This document shows, piece after piece, positions 1-10,067 of a DNA stretch of 64,000 bases. The DNA comes from Methylotuvimicrobium buryatense 5G (GTDB lineage: Bacteria; Pseudomonadota; Gammaproteobacteria; Methylococcales; Methylomonadaceae). Numbering within the stretch: the stretch's first letter is position 1; each line of letters opens with the position of its first letter. The position numbers and the translations under genes are program-made. The stretch covers positions 1,368,331-1,432,330 of the forward strand of contig NZ_KB455575.1 in assembly GCF_000341735.1 (NCBI RefSeq), read 5' to 3'. The notes under the pieces were generated by a model that did no database searches, had not been told where the DNA came from, and worked only from the letters and a program-made list of their open reading frames with translations.

Positions 1-100
1 GCCCGCTTTTGGTGGCGGTAACAACGTAACCGGTTTTTTTAAGCGTATGAATCAATCCATCGGTAAGAACGGAATCATCTTCGATCAATAAAATATTCAT
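1..100 (-). CDS. Response regulator, N-terminus only (runs off window)
   Basis: Translating the minus strand from the ATG at 98-100 gives a receiver-domain start (MNILLIEDDSVLTDGL), with the acidic pair after the first beta strand that is typical of OmpR-type two-component response regulators. Only about 33 residues are inside the window, so the output domain and partner kinase cannot be seen. It should be phosphorylated by a histidine kinase encoded beyond the left edge. Confidence 0.75.
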   Translation of the reverse strand, partial: MNILLIEDDSVLTDGLIHTLKKTGYVVTATKSG

Positions 101-206
101 AATAGTTAAAGCATAAACAAAACGATAAACCTAAAAAATCAGTCGGAGCGCTTGGAATTCGTTCGTGTTGGGCAAAGAGAGCCCCTCATGGACGGGTTCA
201 CCCCGC

Positions 207-367
207 ATAGGCGCCAACTTAAGGAAAAACGCGCCATTCCGCCAGGTTGGCGGAATCCAGGGCCAGGGATGGCAATGCTTAGCTTCACACTCATGTAGAC
301 AATCCATGCCGATATGACGAATAAAGCCACAAATACACCATAGTATAGGCACTAAGTTGGCGATTAT
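207..367. repeat. Family-2 MITE-like repeat, copy 1
   Basis: About 160 bp bounded by inverted ends (ATAGGCGCCAACTTA at the left, its imperfect complement at the right). The interior carries the motif ATTCCGCC..GGCGGAATCCAG followed by GGATGGCAAT. A second copy lies at 16370-16543 with the same ends and interior, and a relative lies at 7677-7824. No coding capacity is evident. It is probably a non-autonomous mobile repeat. Confidence 0.75.
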
Positions 368-402
368 GGGGTCACCCCGCACCAAAAATTATCTAAATAG
401 TC

Positions 403-641
403 ATTTACTGTGAAAGTCCGCAAATCCGAAGTCCTTATCTAATTTTTCGATATGCAAAGCTCAGCAACGAAAATGCCGGTTCCGAAGAGGGTGCGGTTAC
501 TCGTCCGACAGGCGTCGGCGGCAAGGATAGCCGCCGTCGAGACTACATGGACGTATTCAAGGCGTCCTGTCGGGCGAGTGACCGCACCCTCCCCAACGCC
601 CCGCACTTTCATTTACTGGGGCGATTGCCAGGCTTTCATGA
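403..641 (+). repeat. Family-3 repeat, copy 1
   Basis: About 240 bp that match, in opposite orientation, the sequence at 43568-43853 in the narK leader. Homology begins at TTTACTGTGAAAGT and ends near TTTCATGA. The inner part has arms GAGGGTGCGG and CCGCACCCTC, so it can fold into a long hairpin. The 43.6-kb copy has an extra internal segment of about 50 bp. The short reading frame over 452-727 lies in this repeat and is not accepted as a gene. Confidence 0.75.
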
Positions 642-785
642 ACTTTAGGCTATCGAACATTGATACTGAGTTCATAACGTTCCGTAATAAGCATACCTCA
701 TACCTAACAAAATTGAACGATTATTAAGTAAGAATGGACCAGAAATCAATGCCTAATACTAAACTGCATACTCAGGCTAAATAGT

Positions 786-947
786 TATACCCATCGCACT
801 TCAAATTTCGGCATTGACGTATGGAGGCGCCGGGGTGTTCGGCAAAGGCTTTGACAGCAGGGATGCTGTCACAGAGCCTACATGGACGTATTCACGGCGT
901 CCTTTGACGGACACCCCTGCGCCGAAATTTGACCAGCAAAGGGTATA
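786..947. repeat. Family-1 TA-MITE, copy A
   Basis: 162 bp from TATACCCATCGCACTTCAAA to the imperfect complement ending GGGTATA. It is one of six full-length copies (A-F) that share long near-terminal inverted arms (TTCAAATTTCGG; GGGGTGTTCGGCAAAGG with CCTTTGACGGACACCCC), a central mini-hairpin and the constant stretch CCTACATGGACGTATTCA. Its target is a TA dinucleotide, as inferred from copy F. Confidence 0.85.
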
Positions 948-1414
948 CAATCCGGTTAAAAATAAACATCGTTGAATTGAAAGCATTTTGAAAGGTAGTA
1001 TCGATACAATACCTTCCAAACCAAACTATCGGTCCTCATTAGATTCGATAATCGCTAATTGATGCGATTGGTTTAAACCAAACAAAATTAATTTGTAACA
1101 ATTCGGTTTTTTGCCGGACTGGTCTAGTGTATTGATTTAACAGGAAGCGTTTCACTGACACATAAATTCTTTTTCACTGTATCGAACTTTAAGAATTTAA
1201 GCGTCCGTTGTACCTCCCTTTGAAAACTCTAAAACATGGACTCGCAGGTCACCGCCTCGAACAAAACGAAACGAAGACCAGTGAAGAGTATATGAAGAAA
1301 ATCTGTCTTGCCGTTGTAAAGCCGACAAATCAATAAGCTATAACATCCAGATTAAACAGATCGAAACGTTACGATTTTCAACTATAGAAAATTGCAAACA
1401 GCAAGGCGGAAACT
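948..1414. other. Intergenic region upstream of carbonic anhydrase
   Basis: No gene is seen here. The stretch is AT-rich and must hold the promoter for the carbonic anhydrase operon, but no -35/-10 pair stands out clearly enough to call. AAGGCGG just before the ATG at 1415 is a plausible ribosome binding site. Confidence 0.5.
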
Positions 1415-2059
1415 ATGAAATCATTCGAAAAGCTGTTAATGGAAAACAAAAAATGGGCCTCTGACAAGCAAAGCATAGACCCCAATTTTTTTAAACATCT
1501 TGCAAAAGAGCAAAGACCCGAATTCCTTTGGATCGGATGTTCGGATAGCCGTGTTCCGGCAGAACTCATCGTAAATGCCGAACCCGGCGAAATTTTCATT
1601 CATCGCAACATTGCTAATCAGATGGTGGCGACCGACTTCAATTGCTTAAGCGTCTTGCAATATGCGGTAGCTGTGTTGAAAGTCAAGCACATTATCGTTT
1701 GCGGTCATTACAACTGCGGCGGAGTTAAAGCCGCTTTATCCAAACAACACCCGAAATTGGTGCTGACCAATAAATGGCTCATGCATATCAAGGACGTCTA
1801 TCGCTTAAATAAAGATGAAATCGACAGCCTTCCCACCGAAGAACAGCGCGTTAACCGGCTGGTAGAGCTCAATATTCTCGAGCAAGTCCAAACTCTCGCG
1901 CATACATCGATTATTCAACAAGCCTGGCATCAAGAACAGCGACCGATCATTCACGGCTGGGTCTATGGCCTGGAGAACGGCTTATTAAACTCGCTAGCGA
2001 CGATTTATCCGGATGCCGAAATTGACCCGATATTCAAATACGATTATCAATATGCATGA
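1415..2059 (+). CDS. can: Beta-class carbonic anhydrase
   Basis: Interconverts CO2 and bicarbonate in the cytoplasm. The 214-residue protein has the full zinc site of the beta family: Cys42, Asp44 and Arg46 in CSDSRVP, and His98 and Cys101 in HYNCGG. Length and motif positions match the E. coli Can type. The next gene, 43 bp downstream on the same strand, is a SulP transporter, an arrangement known for bicarbonate uptake systems. In a methanotroph it could supply bicarbonate for carboxylases or balance the CO2 made from formate; that role is inferred. Confidence 0.93.
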   Translation: MKSFEKLLMENKKWASDKQSIDPNFFKHLAKEQRPEFLWIGCSDSRVPAELIVNAEPGEIFIHRNIANQMVATDFNCLSVLQYAVAVLKVKHIIVCGHYNCGGVKAALSKQHPKLVLTNKWLMHIKDVYRLNKDEIDSLPTEEQRVNRLVELNILEQVQTLAHTSIIQQAWHQEQRPIIHGWVYGLENGLLNSLATIYPDAEIDPIFKYDYQYA

Positions 2060-2102
2060 ATATAGAGCGGACAATACGTCCCAAATCACGAGGAAATGAA
2101 CG

Positions 2103-4418
2103 ATGATTTTGCAACGTTTACGACTATTTAACACATTTTTCGACAGTCGCTGGGAGGACCTGACCCGCGACACTTGGATGCAAACGACCTATCGAGATTT
2201 CAGCGCCGGCTTGATCGTGGCACTGACAGCAATCCCGATGGCCATGGGCTTTGCAATGGCCATGGGCTTGCGTCCCGAACAAGGCATTATCGCCGGAGCG
2301 TTAGCTTGTGCAGTCGGGCGAACCTGGGGCGGCTCAAAATATCAAGTTTACGGCCCTACCGCAGCCTTTATTCCCTTAATTGCCGCACTGATGATGAAGT
2401 ACGGCGAAACCAATGGGGGCAGCGCTCAGGAAGCCCACGGCTTTCTCGTATTAGTCTCGATCATAGCCGGCGTGATATTGATGCTAATGGGCGTCTTCGG
2501 TCTCGGCAAATACGCCAAGCTGGTCCCGAACTCGATTGTCGTCGGCTTTACGGTCGGCATCGCAATCGTGATTGCGCTCACCAATGTCGAAGATATCCTA
2601 GGCGTGGAAAACTTCAAGGATATGCTCGGCCAAGATGAGGGAATCACCGGAGGTTTGACTCATAATATTGCAGCCGCGTTTAACAATCTCCACATGATCA
2701 ATGGCTGGTCTGTCGCAATAGGCTTGGGTACGTTTGTCCTGACGAAGTTTTTGCTGCGCATCTCGATTTTTATTCCGGCACCGCTGATTGCGATCGCTGC
2801 CTCGACTATCGTGACCGCGACACTGCTGAAAGATAAAGGTATTATTTTAGTTGGCGATATTTACGGTTCCATTCCCAACAATTTCTTCGTCTTCACCCCG
2901 CCGGTGATGCCGACGATGACTTCGGGTGTTATGGTCGATATCGTTTATTTCACACTAGCCATCGTTTTCGTATCGGGCGTCGAAAGCTTGCTGTGTTCGT
3001 CGATGGCCGACCGCCTTGCCGATAATCGTAAAACCCCGTTCAATCCCGATAAGGAATTTTGGGGACAAGGCTTGGTACAAGTTCTGGTCCCGATGGTAAA
3101 CGGCTTTCCTTGCACCGGCGCCTTGGCGAGAACCGCGACCAGCATCAAGGCCGGCGCGGTGACGCCTTTGGCCGGTTATTTCAAAGCCGTTCTCAAATTG
3201 GCGTTGGCTTATTACATCGCCAGCTATCTGGAAGCCGTACCCATGGCTTGCATCGGCGGTATTTTATTATGGGTGGCCACCAACATGGTTAAACCATCCG
3301 AAATGAAGGAAGTGCTGGGACACAATAAATTCCATGCCGGATTGATGATTTACACTGCGGTAATGGTGCCGATGACCGACTTTTTGACCGGCGTACTTTC
3401 CGCTTTAGTTATTTATGTCTTGTTGTTTAAATTTCTGGACAAGCCCGTCAAGCGCGAAGAAGAGCACGTTGCCGAGGTGGTCGGCGCGGATCAAGCCATT
3501 ATTTCCGCCCCAGGCCGTTTTAACAGGGTAACGATTCCTTTGGCGATGACCGCCGAAGACGCGGAATTACTGCATTACGCCGCCAAATTGGCGGAACGCG
3601 ATATTGCCAAGGAATTTCATTTCGTCCATGTCATTCCTCCGCAAAAACAACCTATTAAACCGAATCAAGAAGCATCGATCAAACAAAGTATACGCGACGA
3701 AGTCGAGAAGTATTTCGATACCGATATCGAGCATGTGACTTTTATGTCGCATGTACTGAGCGGTCCATCGCGTCTCGATAAGTTGATTGAATATACTGTC
3801 GCCTCCAATTCGGACCTGATCCTATTAGGTCACCGGAAAAACCGTACCGGACAACGCTCGTTGGGCCGCCGTCTGGCAATGGTAACCAAGGCATCTGTTT
3901 GGATGGTTCCCGAAGGCACGAGCCGGGATATCAAGCGCATTATCGCTCCGGTGGATTTCTCGCAGCCTTCGGCCGATAGCTTATCTCATGCGACTGCAAT
4001 AGCTAAATTGCATGGCCTGAATGAAGTTACAGCCTTGCATGTTTATTTCGATCCGTCGACGATTCGCTATGATGAACATATCGATGAAGTCAAGTGGCAC
4101 GAACAACAAGCTTTCGAAGAGTTTTTAGCTAAAATAGAAACTCACGGCATCACCGTAAAACCGGAATTTGTCGAAAGCAGTATTCCGAGCAACGCGATTC
4201 TGCATAGAGCCAAGGAACTGGATGGCGACTTGATCGTAATGAGTACCCGCGGGCGAAGCAACACCGCGACTATTCTACTCGGCAGTGCAACATCGCAAAT
4301 CATGATGGACTCTCCGATTCCGATTGTTGCGATTAAGCATTACGGGGATCAATTAGATTTGCTCGATGCCTTAATCGCCAGTCGATTCTGGGAGCGCTCA
4401 GACCCGAAAACGAACTAA
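2103..4418 (+). CDS. SulP-family anion (bicarbonate?) transporter with two UspA domains
   Basis: 771 residues. About residues 30-450 form the multi-pass SulP/SLC26 membrane core (start DFSAGLIVALTAIPMAMGFA, then ..YGPTAAFIPLIAALM). In place of the usual STAS domain the C-terminus carries two universal-stress-protein-like segments (about 470-610 and 625-760), the second with the nucleotide-loop pattern STRGRSNTATILLGSATSQI. Coupling to carbonic anhydrase suggests bicarbonate as substrate, but SulP proteins also carry sulfate, so the substrate is inferred. GAGGAA precedes the ATG. It probably forms an operon with can. Confidence 0.85.
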   Translation: MILQRLRLFNTFFDSRWEDLTRDTWMQTTYRDFSAGLIVALTAIPMAMGFAMAMGLRPEQGIIAGALACAVGRTWGGSKYQVYGPTAAFIPLIAALMMKYGETNGGSAQEAHGFLVLVSIIAGVILMLMGVFGLGKYAKLVPNSIVVGFTVGIAIVIALTNVEDILGVENFKDMLGQDEGITGGLTHNIAAAFNNLHMINGWSVAIGLGTFVLTKFLLRISIFIPAPLIAIAASTIVTATLLKDKGIILVGDIYGSIPNNFFVFTPPVMPTMTSGVMVDIVYFTLAIVFVSGVESLLCSSMADRLADNRKTPFNPDKEFWGQGLVQVLVPMVNGFPCTGALARTATSIKAGAVTPLAGYFKAVLKLALAYYIASYLEAVPMACIGGILLWVATNMVKPSEMKEVLGHNKFHAGLMIYTAVMVPMTDFLTGVLSALVIYVLLFKFLDKPVKREEEHVAEVVGADQAIISAPGRFNRVTIPLAMTAEDAELLHYAAKLAERDIAKEFHFVHVIPPQKQPIKPNQEASIKQSIRDEVEKYFDTDIEHVTFMSHVLSGPSRLDKLIEYTVASNSDLILLGHRKNRTGQRSLGRRLAMVTKASVWMVPEGTSRDIKRIIAPVDFSQPSADSLSHATAIAKLHGLNEVTALHVYFDPSTIRYDEHIDEVKWHEQQAFEEFLAKIETHGITVKPEFVESSIPSNAILHRAKELDGDLIVMSTRGRSNTATILLGSATSQIMMDSPIPIVAIKHYGDQLDLLDALIASRFWERSDPKTN

Positions 4419-4427
4419 CTATTCGTC

Positions 4428-4465
4428 ACAACCGGTCTGCAACTCCTTCGTTGCAGGCCGGTTGT
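4428..4465 (+). terminator. Hairpin after the SulP gene
   Basis: ACAACCGGTCTGCAAC pairs with GTTGCAGGCCGGTTGT across the loop TCCTTC, ten bases after the transporter stop codon. There is no strong T-run, so it may be a transcript-end stabiliser or a weak terminator. Confidence 0.6.
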
Positions 4466-4878
4466 GCAATTGAACCAAGTCGCCGAAACCAAACCATGAC
4501 CTTGGTTTCCGCCCCCCAAAAATAGATATTTCCTCTATCGCTTATACAAGCTCGCAATACTTGACCGCACAGTTGCCCGTTTCACTGTTATAATCTTTAA
4601 CAGGACTTGAGTTATCAAACTTCCTGATCGCCGCCTGATACGACCATCATACAAAGACTTAGGATTTCGCGATAAATAACTCCCTGGAGCTACCAGCTTT
4701 GTCGAGAATTCGATTACTCGTTTGACAGGATTACGTCCTTGTACACTTCCCTGCGGCCGATACCAGTTAATCGAGCAACCGAACCCTCCATAAAATAGGG
4801 AAATTGTTGATGACCAAATCCTTACGCGTCTATTGAAATGATATTGTCAGCATAAAATCAACCATAAAGGAGCTTTAT
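4466..4878. other. Intergenic region upstream of the P-type ATPase
   Basis: Nothing gene-like is seen in either strand. AAAGGAGC at about 4866-4873 is a good ribosome binding site for the ATPase start at 4879. Confidence 0.5.
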
Positions 4879-7632
4879 ATGGGCAAATCAAAGCAAAAAG
4901 TCGAGAAAATAGCGAAGATCGATTGGCACGCATCATCGACCGAGAAAGTTCTCAAACAACTCGGCGGCAACCCGGACGGACTTTCCGGACAAGAAGCCGT
5001 ATCCCGTCTGCAAAAATATGGCGCAAATCGTTTGCCCCCGGCCAAAACCCGAGGTCCGTTACTGCGCTTTTTTTCCCAATTTCATAACTTATTAATCTAC
5101 GTCTTGATAGGTGCAGCAGTCGTCACGGCATTGCTCGATCATTGGATCGATACTTACGTGATCATCGCCGTCGTGTTTGTCAATTCGATTATCGGTTTCG
5201 TTCAAGAAGGCAAGGCTGAAAAATCGCTCGAAGCAATTCGACATATGTTGGCGCCACGCGCGACGGCATTGCGCGACGGTAATCGAATAGGGATTCCGGC
5301 CGAAGAATTGGTTCCCGGCGATATCGTGATTCTCGAACCGGGCGATAAAGTTCCCGCCGACCTGCGCTTAATTTCGGCAAAGGGCCTGCAAATCCAAGAG
5401 GCCGTCCTGACCGGCGAATCGGTCGCTGTCGAAAAAACAACCCAAGCGGTCGAAGCAAATGCCGACTTAGGGGACCGTTTTCCGATGGCCTATTCCGGAA
5501 CGATGGTTGCAGCCGGACACGGCAAAGCGATCGTCGTAGCGACCGGTGCCGATACCGAAATCGGCCGCATCAGCGGCATGATTTCTAGTATCGAAGAGTT
5601 GACTACTCCGCTGCTTAAACAAATCGCGATTTTTTCCCGCTGGCTGACCTTGGCGATCATCCTGATTGCCGCAAGCGTCTTTGCTTTCGGTTTTTATATC
5701 CAGGGAACCGATCCCTCGGAAATGTTCATGACCGTGGTCGGCCTCGCTGTAGCGGCCATTCCTGAAGGTTTACCGGCAATCCTAACGGTAACATTGGCCA
5801 TCGGCGTCCAGCGCATGGCCTCCCGCAATGCCATTATCCGCCGACTGCCGGCAGTCGAAACACTCGGCGCCGTATCGATCATTTGTTCGGACAAAACCGG
5901 CACACTGACGCGTAACGAAATGACCGTCAAATCCATCGTAACGTCATCCAAACTCTATGAAATCAGCGGCGTCGGCTATGAGCCTTCCGGCGACTTTTTC
6001 TCGGGCGGCGAACATGTCGCTATCGACAAGCGCCCTATTTTGCAGCAAATCGTTAAATACGGCGCCTTATGTAACGATTCGTCCCTGCGCCAAAAAGACG
6101 ATCAATGGATTGTCGACGGCGACCCGATGGAAGGCGCCTTATTAACCGTTGCCATGAAAGGCGGTTTCGAACCTACCGACCTGCACCGCAAAAATACTCG
6201 AGGCGATGTGATTCCGTTCGATGCCCAACACCGCTTCATGGCTACCTTGAATCACGACCATGAAAACCATCAGTATATTATCGTCAAAGGCGCACCGGAA
6301 CGTTTGATCGAACTATGCACCTTAGAACGTCAAAAAGACGGCGATGTTGCTATCAATCCTGCTTATTGGACCGGCTGGATCGATGAGGTCGCCTCACTCG
6401 GACAACGCGTTTTGGCCATCGCTTTCAAACCGGTCGAAGAAGGTAAAACCGAGCTTAATTTTTCGGACCTGGATGACGGTTTGATACTGTTGGGACTTAT
6501 CGGCCTAATCGACCCGCCGCGCGAGGAAGCGATACAAGCCGTCAAGGAATGCCGCGCGGCCGGTATCCGCGTCAAAATGATCACTGGCGATCACGCCGCG
6601 ACTGCCCGCGCGATTGCCGCGCAATTACACCTTGAAAATCACGATGAAGTCATGACCGGCCAAGACCTGTCTTCGATCGGCGACGATGAATTGATCGAAG
6701 TCGCCGCGCGCGTCGATATCTTCGCCCGAACATCGCCGGAACACAAATTGCGACTGGTTACCGCCATGCAGGCAGGCGGCAATGTCATTGCCATGACCGG
6801 AGATGGGGTTAACGATGCTCCAGCTTTGAAACGAGCCGATGTTGGTATCGCAATGGGTCGGACCGGAACCGAAGCCGCCAAGGAAGCTTCGGAAATGGTG
6901 CTGGCGGACGACAATTTCGCATCGATCGCACGCGCAGTCCGCGAAGGCCGTACCGTCTACGATAATTTAAAGAAAGCCATCATTTTTTTATTGCCGGTCA
7001 ACGGCGGCGAATCGATGAGCATCATCGCCGCGGTATTGACCGGCCTGACTTTGCCGATCACGCCGCTACAAGTCCTTTGGGTCAATATGGTCAGCTCGGT
7101 CGCCTTGGCAATGGCGCTGGCCTTCGAGCCGTCCGAGCCTAGCGTCATGCAGCGTCCTCCGAGACCTAAAGACGAAGCGATGTTGTCCGGCTTTTTATTG
7201 TGGCGCATCACCTTCGTTTCGCTGCTGTTTTTTGCCGGCATTTACGGTATTTTCCTCTGGAGCCAACTGCACGGCTCGACGCTCGAAGAAGCACGAACTT
7301 ATGCGGTCAATACGTTGGTTATGCTGGAAGTCTTTTACCTTTTAAATGTACGTTACCTAAGCAGTTCCTCTCTATCGTTCAAACACTTATTCAGCTCTAA
7401 AGCCGTTTTAATCGCAATTTTTGTCGTTATTACGCTTCAAGCCATATTTACTTATGCACCGTTCATGGAACACTTTTTCGACACCCGTCCGGTCGACTTC
7501 ATCCATGGCATGGAAATCGTCGGAATCGGCCTGTTCTTGTTCATCATACTGGAATTGGAAAAATTGATTAGACGCCTATTTTCTAACCGTCGGGCTAAAA
7601 ACCTTAAAGCCCAACCGAAAGCCAAGAGGTAA
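4879..7632 (+). CDS. P-type (P2) cation-transporting ATPase
   Basis: 917-residue membrane ATPase that pumps a cation using an aspartyl-phosphate intermediate. Visible motifs: an N-terminal cation-ATPase domain, TGES at 178-181 (actuator), the membrane motif PEGLP from 295, DKTGT with phospho-Asp338, and GDGVNDAP from 641, then a C-terminal six-helix cation-ATPase domain. PEGLP and the overall length place it in the Ca2+ / Na+ / K+-type P2 group rather than among heavy-metal pumps. The ion cannot be fixed by reading; Ca2+ or Na+ are the likeliest, the latter suiting a halo-alkaliphile. It stands alone, not in an obvious operon. Confidence 0.9.
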   Translation: MGKSKQKVEKIAKIDWHASSTEKVLKQLGGNPDGLSGQEAVSRLQKYGANRLPPAKTRGPLLRFFSQFHNLLIYVLIGAAVVTALLDHWIDTYVIIAVVFVNSIIGFVQEGKAEKSLEAIRHMLAPRATALRDGNRIGIPAEELVPGDIVILEPGDKVPADLRLISAKGLQIQEAVLTGESVAVEKTTQAVEANADLGDRFPMAYSGTMVAAGHGKAIVVATGADTEIGRISGMISSIEELTTPLLKQIAIFSRWLTLAIILIAASVFAFGFYIQGTDPSEMFMTVVGLAVAAIPEGLPAILTVTLAIGVQRMASRNAIIRRLPAVETLGAVSIICSDKTGTLTRNEMTVKSIVTSSKLYEISGVGYEPSGDFFSGGEHVAIDKRPILQQIVKYGALCNDSSLRQKDDQWIVDGDPMEGALLTVAMKGGFEPTDLHRKNTRGDVIPFDAQHRFMATLNHDHENHQYIIVKGAPERLIELCTLERQKDGDVAINPAYWTGWIDEVASLGQRVLAIAFKPVEEGKTELNFSDLDDGLILLGLIGLIDPPREEAIQAVKECRAAGIRVKMITGDHAATARAIAAQLHLENHDEVMTGQDLSSIGDDELIEVAARVDIFARTSPEHKLRLVTAMQAGGNVIAMTGDGVNDAPALKRADVGIAMGRTGTEAAKEASEMVLADDNFASIARAVREGRTVYDNLKKAIIFLLPVNGGESMSIIAAVLTGLTLPITPLQVLWVNMVSSVALAMALAFEPSEPSVMQRPPRPKDEAMLSGFLLWRITFVSLLFFAGIYGIFLWSQLHGSTLEEARTYAVNTLVMLEVFYLLNVRYLSSSSLSFKHLFSSKAVLIAIFVVITLQAIFTYAPFMEHFFDTRPVDFIHGMEIVGIGLFLFIILELEKLIRRLFSNRRAKNLKAQPKAKR

Positions 7633-7676
7633 ATCTTAAGGAACGTGCATTTTCCTCAAACAGTTTCTATGCAGAG

Positions 7677-7824
7677 CATCACTGCTATTAAGTTAACGGA
7701 AACTCGTCATTCCGACATGGACTGGCGGAATCCAGTGCCATGGATGGCAAGCTTTTGAGGTGTATTAGAGCCTGAATGCAAGCATTATTTATTTCTGTGA
7801 TGGCTTAACTTAATGGCATTGATG
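7677..7824. repeat. MITE-like repeat related to family 2
   Basis: Bounded by 20-bp inverted ends with two mismatches (CATCACTGCTATTAAGTTAA and the complement of TTAACTTAATGGCATTGATG). The interior has the family-2 motif GGCGGAATCCAGTGCCATGG. The same ATTAAGTTAA end occurs in the nested element at 61475-61608, which links the two groups. Confidence 0.75.
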
Positions 7825-7922
7825 TAGAGACTGGGAACCATAGACAACGCCCATGACGCTCGGACCACATTCTCGTTTACATTTGGGTATAATACCTTTT
7901 TGTTTTCAATAGAATCAGCTCA

Positions 7923-8885
7923 TTGAACGTGCAATACTCTAAAGTTAGCGTGATAGCCCCCGCCCGTCTGCATATGGGCTTTATCGATTTGAGCGGCGCG
8001 CTGGGGCGCCACTTCGGCAGCATCGGCGTCGCGCTGAATGAAATCAACACCCGCTTAAGTATTAGACCGGCCGATCATTTGACCGTAACCGGGATGTCCG
8101 CTTCTCGAGCCGAAAAATGTGCGCGCAAACTCTGTGCGGCACTCAATCTTCCCGAGTCATTTAGCATCGATGTCGAAACGTCGATCCCGGAACATGTCGG
8201 ATTAGGCTCCGGTACGCAAATGTCGCTGGCGGTCGGCATGGGCTTGAACCATTATTTCGGCTTAAATCTAACGGTTCGCGATATCGCGCGATTAACCGAT
8301 AGAGGCATGCGTTCGGGTATCGGCATCGGTGTATTTGAACGAGGAGGATTGGTTGTCGATGGCGGACGGGGCGAGCGAACGGTGACCCCCCCGGTATTGG
8401 CGCACATGCAAATTCCCGACGATTGGCGCATTATTTTAGTGTTCGACAAGCGCGGACAAGGCTTGCATGGTAAGCAAGAAATTCAGGCTTTCGAAGCGCT
8501 ACCCCCATTTCCGCAACAAGAAGCGGCTCGGCTTTGTTATTTATTGATGATGCAAGGATTACCCGCAGTTGCCGAACACGATATTGTCAGATTCGGCGAA
8601 GTCGTTACGCAATTGCAGCGCTCGGTCGGCGAACATTTCGCTCCGGCACAGGGCGGCATTTTCACCAGCCCGGAAGTTGCCGAATCCATGGCATGGTTGG
8701 AAGCGCAAGGCTGCGTCGCGATCGGCCAGACCTCCTGGGGGCCGACCGGCTTTTGCGCTTTGCTGGGAGCCGAGCAAGCCGAAGCGATCACCGAACAAGC
8801 GCGCCGACAATTTTCACGCCATCCTCATTTGAGTTTTGTCACGGTCGGCGTCAGTAACAGCGGCGGCCAAGTATCGGCCGTCTAA
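7923..8885 (+). CDS. Beta-ribofuranosylaminobenzene 5'-phosphate (beta-RFAP) synthase
   Basis: 320-residue GHMP-superfamily protein catalysing the committed step of methanopterin synthesis, the condensation of 4-hydroxybenzoate or p-aminobenzoate with PRPP. The GHMP glycine-rich loop is visible as PEHVGLGSGTQMSLAVG. The family start falls at a TTG codon (7923, MNVQYSKVSVIAPARLHMGF); a later ATG would remove the first beta strand. It is followed by mch and further H4MPT cofactor genes, which fits the assignment. Confidence 0.87.
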   Translation: MNVQYSKVSVIAPARLHMGFIDLSGALGRHFGSIGVALNEINTRLSIRPADHLTVTGMSASRAEKCARKLCAALNLPESFSIDVETSIPEHVGLGSGTQMSLAVGMGLNHYFGLNLTVRDIARLTDRGMRSGIGIGVFERGGLVVDGGRGERTVTPPVLAHMQIPDDWRIILVFDKRGQGLHGKQEIQAFEALPPFPQQEAARLCYLLMMQGLPAVAEHDIVRFGEVVTQLQRSVGEHFAPAQGGIFTSPEVAESMAWLEAQGCVAIGQTSWGPTGFCALLGAEQAEAITEQARRQFSRHPHLSFVTVGVSNSGGQVSAV

Positions 8886-8958
8886 TTCGCTTATTGATTC
8901 CTAAAGCCGGCACATACTCGCTTAAGCGATAGACTTTTAACATCATAAACTGCCATTT

Positions 8959-10053
8959 TTGAATCCCAGCATTAACAACCCTATTTTGATTATTGCCAAC
9001 TCCGGCCGCATGCTGGCCGAGGCAGCCTTCCAGTCGGGGTTCATGCCGTGGGTAATCGATTTGTTTGCCGACCAAGATACCCTGAAATATTCCGAACGGT
9101 TATTTCGAATCGAAGCATTGGACGAACCCTTTTTAAAAGCCATTATTGCCGGTTTCAGCTCCCTGCACCCGATGTCTCCAGCGGTATATGGCAGCGGCCT
9201 CGAGCATTATCCCAAGGCGCTCGAGCTCATTAGCCGCGAATGCGAATTAGTCGGCAACGATATAAAAACCATTCGACTGATTCAGCAAAAAAAATGTTTT
9301 TTCGAATTACTCGATCATTTGGAAATAGACTATCCTCACGTCTCCTTTACCGAACCGAAAGGGACTGAACAATGGTTGGTCAAACCCGAAACCGGTGAAG
9401 GCGGCCTGGGTATTCGTCTGTTTCGAGCCGGCATGCCGACCCAACGAAACCTCTACTGGCAAGAATTTATCGAAGGGACGGCCTGTTCCGCTTTATTTCT
9501 TGCAGACGGAAGAAATATTCGCATTATCGGTTTCCATACGCAATGGTGCGAAAACCTGAATGCCGACCAACCCTTCCTATTTGCCGGCGTCATCAATCGC
9601 TGCCCCCTGTCCGCCGAGCAAGCCGATATCATTCATTCGTGGATCACCGCCATTGTGCGAGCAATCCCGCTTAAAGGCCTCAACACCCTCGATTTCATTA
9701 TCCAAAGTGAGCGAATTTATGTATTGGAGATCAATCCCCGCCCATCGGCTAGCATGCAATTATATGATGCCGATTTATTCCGAGCGCATCTCAATGCCTG
9801 TCGGGGCAACTTAGACAATACGAACTTTACGAGTCGTACGGTTTGCGCTTATCGAATCATTTACGCCGACAGAAGCATCACTATTCCCGATGCCTTTTGC
9901 TGGCCGAAAGCCTGCCGGGATTTACCGATTGCCGGCTCGATAATTCGCAAAGGACAGCCTATATGCAGTATCATTGCCCGCGATATAAACGTTCGGAACG
10001 TTCAGCGGCAATTGAACGAAATCCGGCAAACCATTTTTCAATCATTCAATTAA
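8959..10053 (+). CDS. ATP-grasp protein of the H4MPT cluster
   Basis: 364 residues, TTG start at 8959. ATP-grasp features are WLVKPETGEGGLGIRLF (ATP-loop lysine) and the metal-binding end VLEINPRPSASMQLYD. ATP-grasp proteins of this kind recur next to mch in methylotrophs and are needed for C1 growth, but their reaction is not established. A carboxylate-amine/thiol ligase step in methanopterin or methylofuran synthesis is a reasonable inference. It ends 14 bp before mch and is probably cotranscribed with it. Confidence 0.8.
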   Translation: MNPSINNPILIIANSGRMLAEAAFQSGFMPWVIDLFADQDTLKYSERLFRIEALDEPFLKAIIAGFSSLHPMSPAVYGSGLEHYPKALELISRECELVGNDIKTIRLIQQKKCFFELLDHLEIDYPHVSFTEPKGTEQWLVKPETGEGGLGIRLFRAGMPTQRNLYWQEFIEGTACSALFLADGRNIRIIGFHTQWCENLNADQPFLFAGVINRCPLSAEQADIIHSWITAIVRAIPLKGLNTLDFIIQSERIYVLEINPRPSASMQLYDADLFRAHLNACRGNLDNTNFTSRTVCAYRIIYADRSITIPDAFCWPKACRDLPIAGSIIRKGQPICSIIARDINVRNVQRQLNEIRQTIFQSFN

Positions 10054-10067
10054 AGGTGTTTTAGGTC

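Noticed and set aside
452..727. 91-residue open frame
   Set aside because: It lies within the family-3 repeat, has no ribosome site, and the second repeat copy does not keep the frame.
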